From NCBI GenBank assembly GCA_030377915.1, contig JAUCFZ010000010.1, forward strand, positions 1 to 34,586: a stretch of DNA of 34,586 nt, in the 5' to 3' direction. Positions 34,455 to 34,586 of this stretch are shown here, piece after piece (within the stretch, counting starts at the first letter, position 1; each line of letters starts with the position of its first letter). Source of the DNA: Clostridiaceae bacterium HSG29. GTDB taxonomy: Bacteria > Bacillota > Clostridia > Peptostreptococcales > Acidaminobacteraceae. The translations under genes and the position numbers were made by a program. The notes beneath the pieces are model-generated. The model was not told the origin of the DNA. It saw only the letters and a program-made list of their open reading frames with translations, and ran no database searches.

Positions 34455-34586
34455 TTTTTTCTCCTCGTATAATAGTTTTATAGAGATATTATTAGCTAAT
34501 TAAAAGACAAGTACTCTTTTGCAAAACATGAAAAAGATATACTTATAACTAATAAATCTCTGTTTCCTAATTTGTTTAACAAAAGA

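Overview
The window is AT-rich, densely packed and mostly coded on the minus strand. It looks like chromosome from an anaerobic, fermentative, low-GC Bacillota (Clostridia or Tissierellia-like). Evidence for this is the single-chain pyruvate:ferredoxin oxidoreductase, a biotin-dependent sodium-pumping methylmalonyl-CoA decarboxylase, type III pantothenate kinase, bifunctional BirA, strong GGAGG ribosome-binding sites and sigma-A style promoters. The genus cannot be told from the sequence alone. I found no rRNA, tRNA, CRISPR array, phage or insertion sequence.

Layout. 1-81: an exact inverted copy of the start of the ribose-binding-protein gene found at 12738-12818, abruptly joined to a truncated Ser/Thr kinase gene (to 978). 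975-1829: a fumarylacetoacetate-hydrolase-family enzyme coupled to the kinase. 1980-3353 (+): a beta-CASP metallo-hydrolase. 3657-4589: a small HAD phosphatase-like protein plus a possible SRPBCC protein. 4641-8171: PFOR with a perfect consensus promoter. 8256-10927: nucleoside hydrolase, RarD-like permease and an anchored YpmS-like protein. 11141-17728: a ribose operon rbsR-K-D-A-C-B, whose last gene encodes two fused ribose-binding domains. 17938-21064 (+): a divergently transcribed ABC-2 exporter with a 68-residue membrane protein. 21111-26690: birA-coaX-dusB-chemoreceptor-malic enzyme operon. 26777-34454: methylmalonyl-CoA module, with thioesterase, mutase large and small subunits, MeaB, epimerase and the four decarboxylase subunits.

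How it fits together. Succinyl-CoA can be rearranged to methylmalonyl-CoA by the B12 mutase (protected by MeaB), epimerised, and decarboxylated to propionyl-CoA with export of Na+. The neighbouring BirA can biotinylate the carrier subunit. Malic enzyme and PFOR link C4 acids and pyruvate to acetyl-CoA and reduced ferredoxin. The nucleoside hydrolase releases ribose inside the cell next to a full ribose uptake and phosphorylation operon, so nucleoside and ribose use may be joined.

Most unusual points: a fully soluble chemoreceptor with an amino-acid-type solute-binding domain at its C-terminus (22297-23922); the double RbsB with a 491-bp near-identical internal duplication; three AAACGTTT operators, one lying between back-to-back promoters of the ribose operon and the ABC exporter; and the 81-bp inverted rbsB fragment that cuts the kinase gene, which is either an assembly error or a rearrangement.
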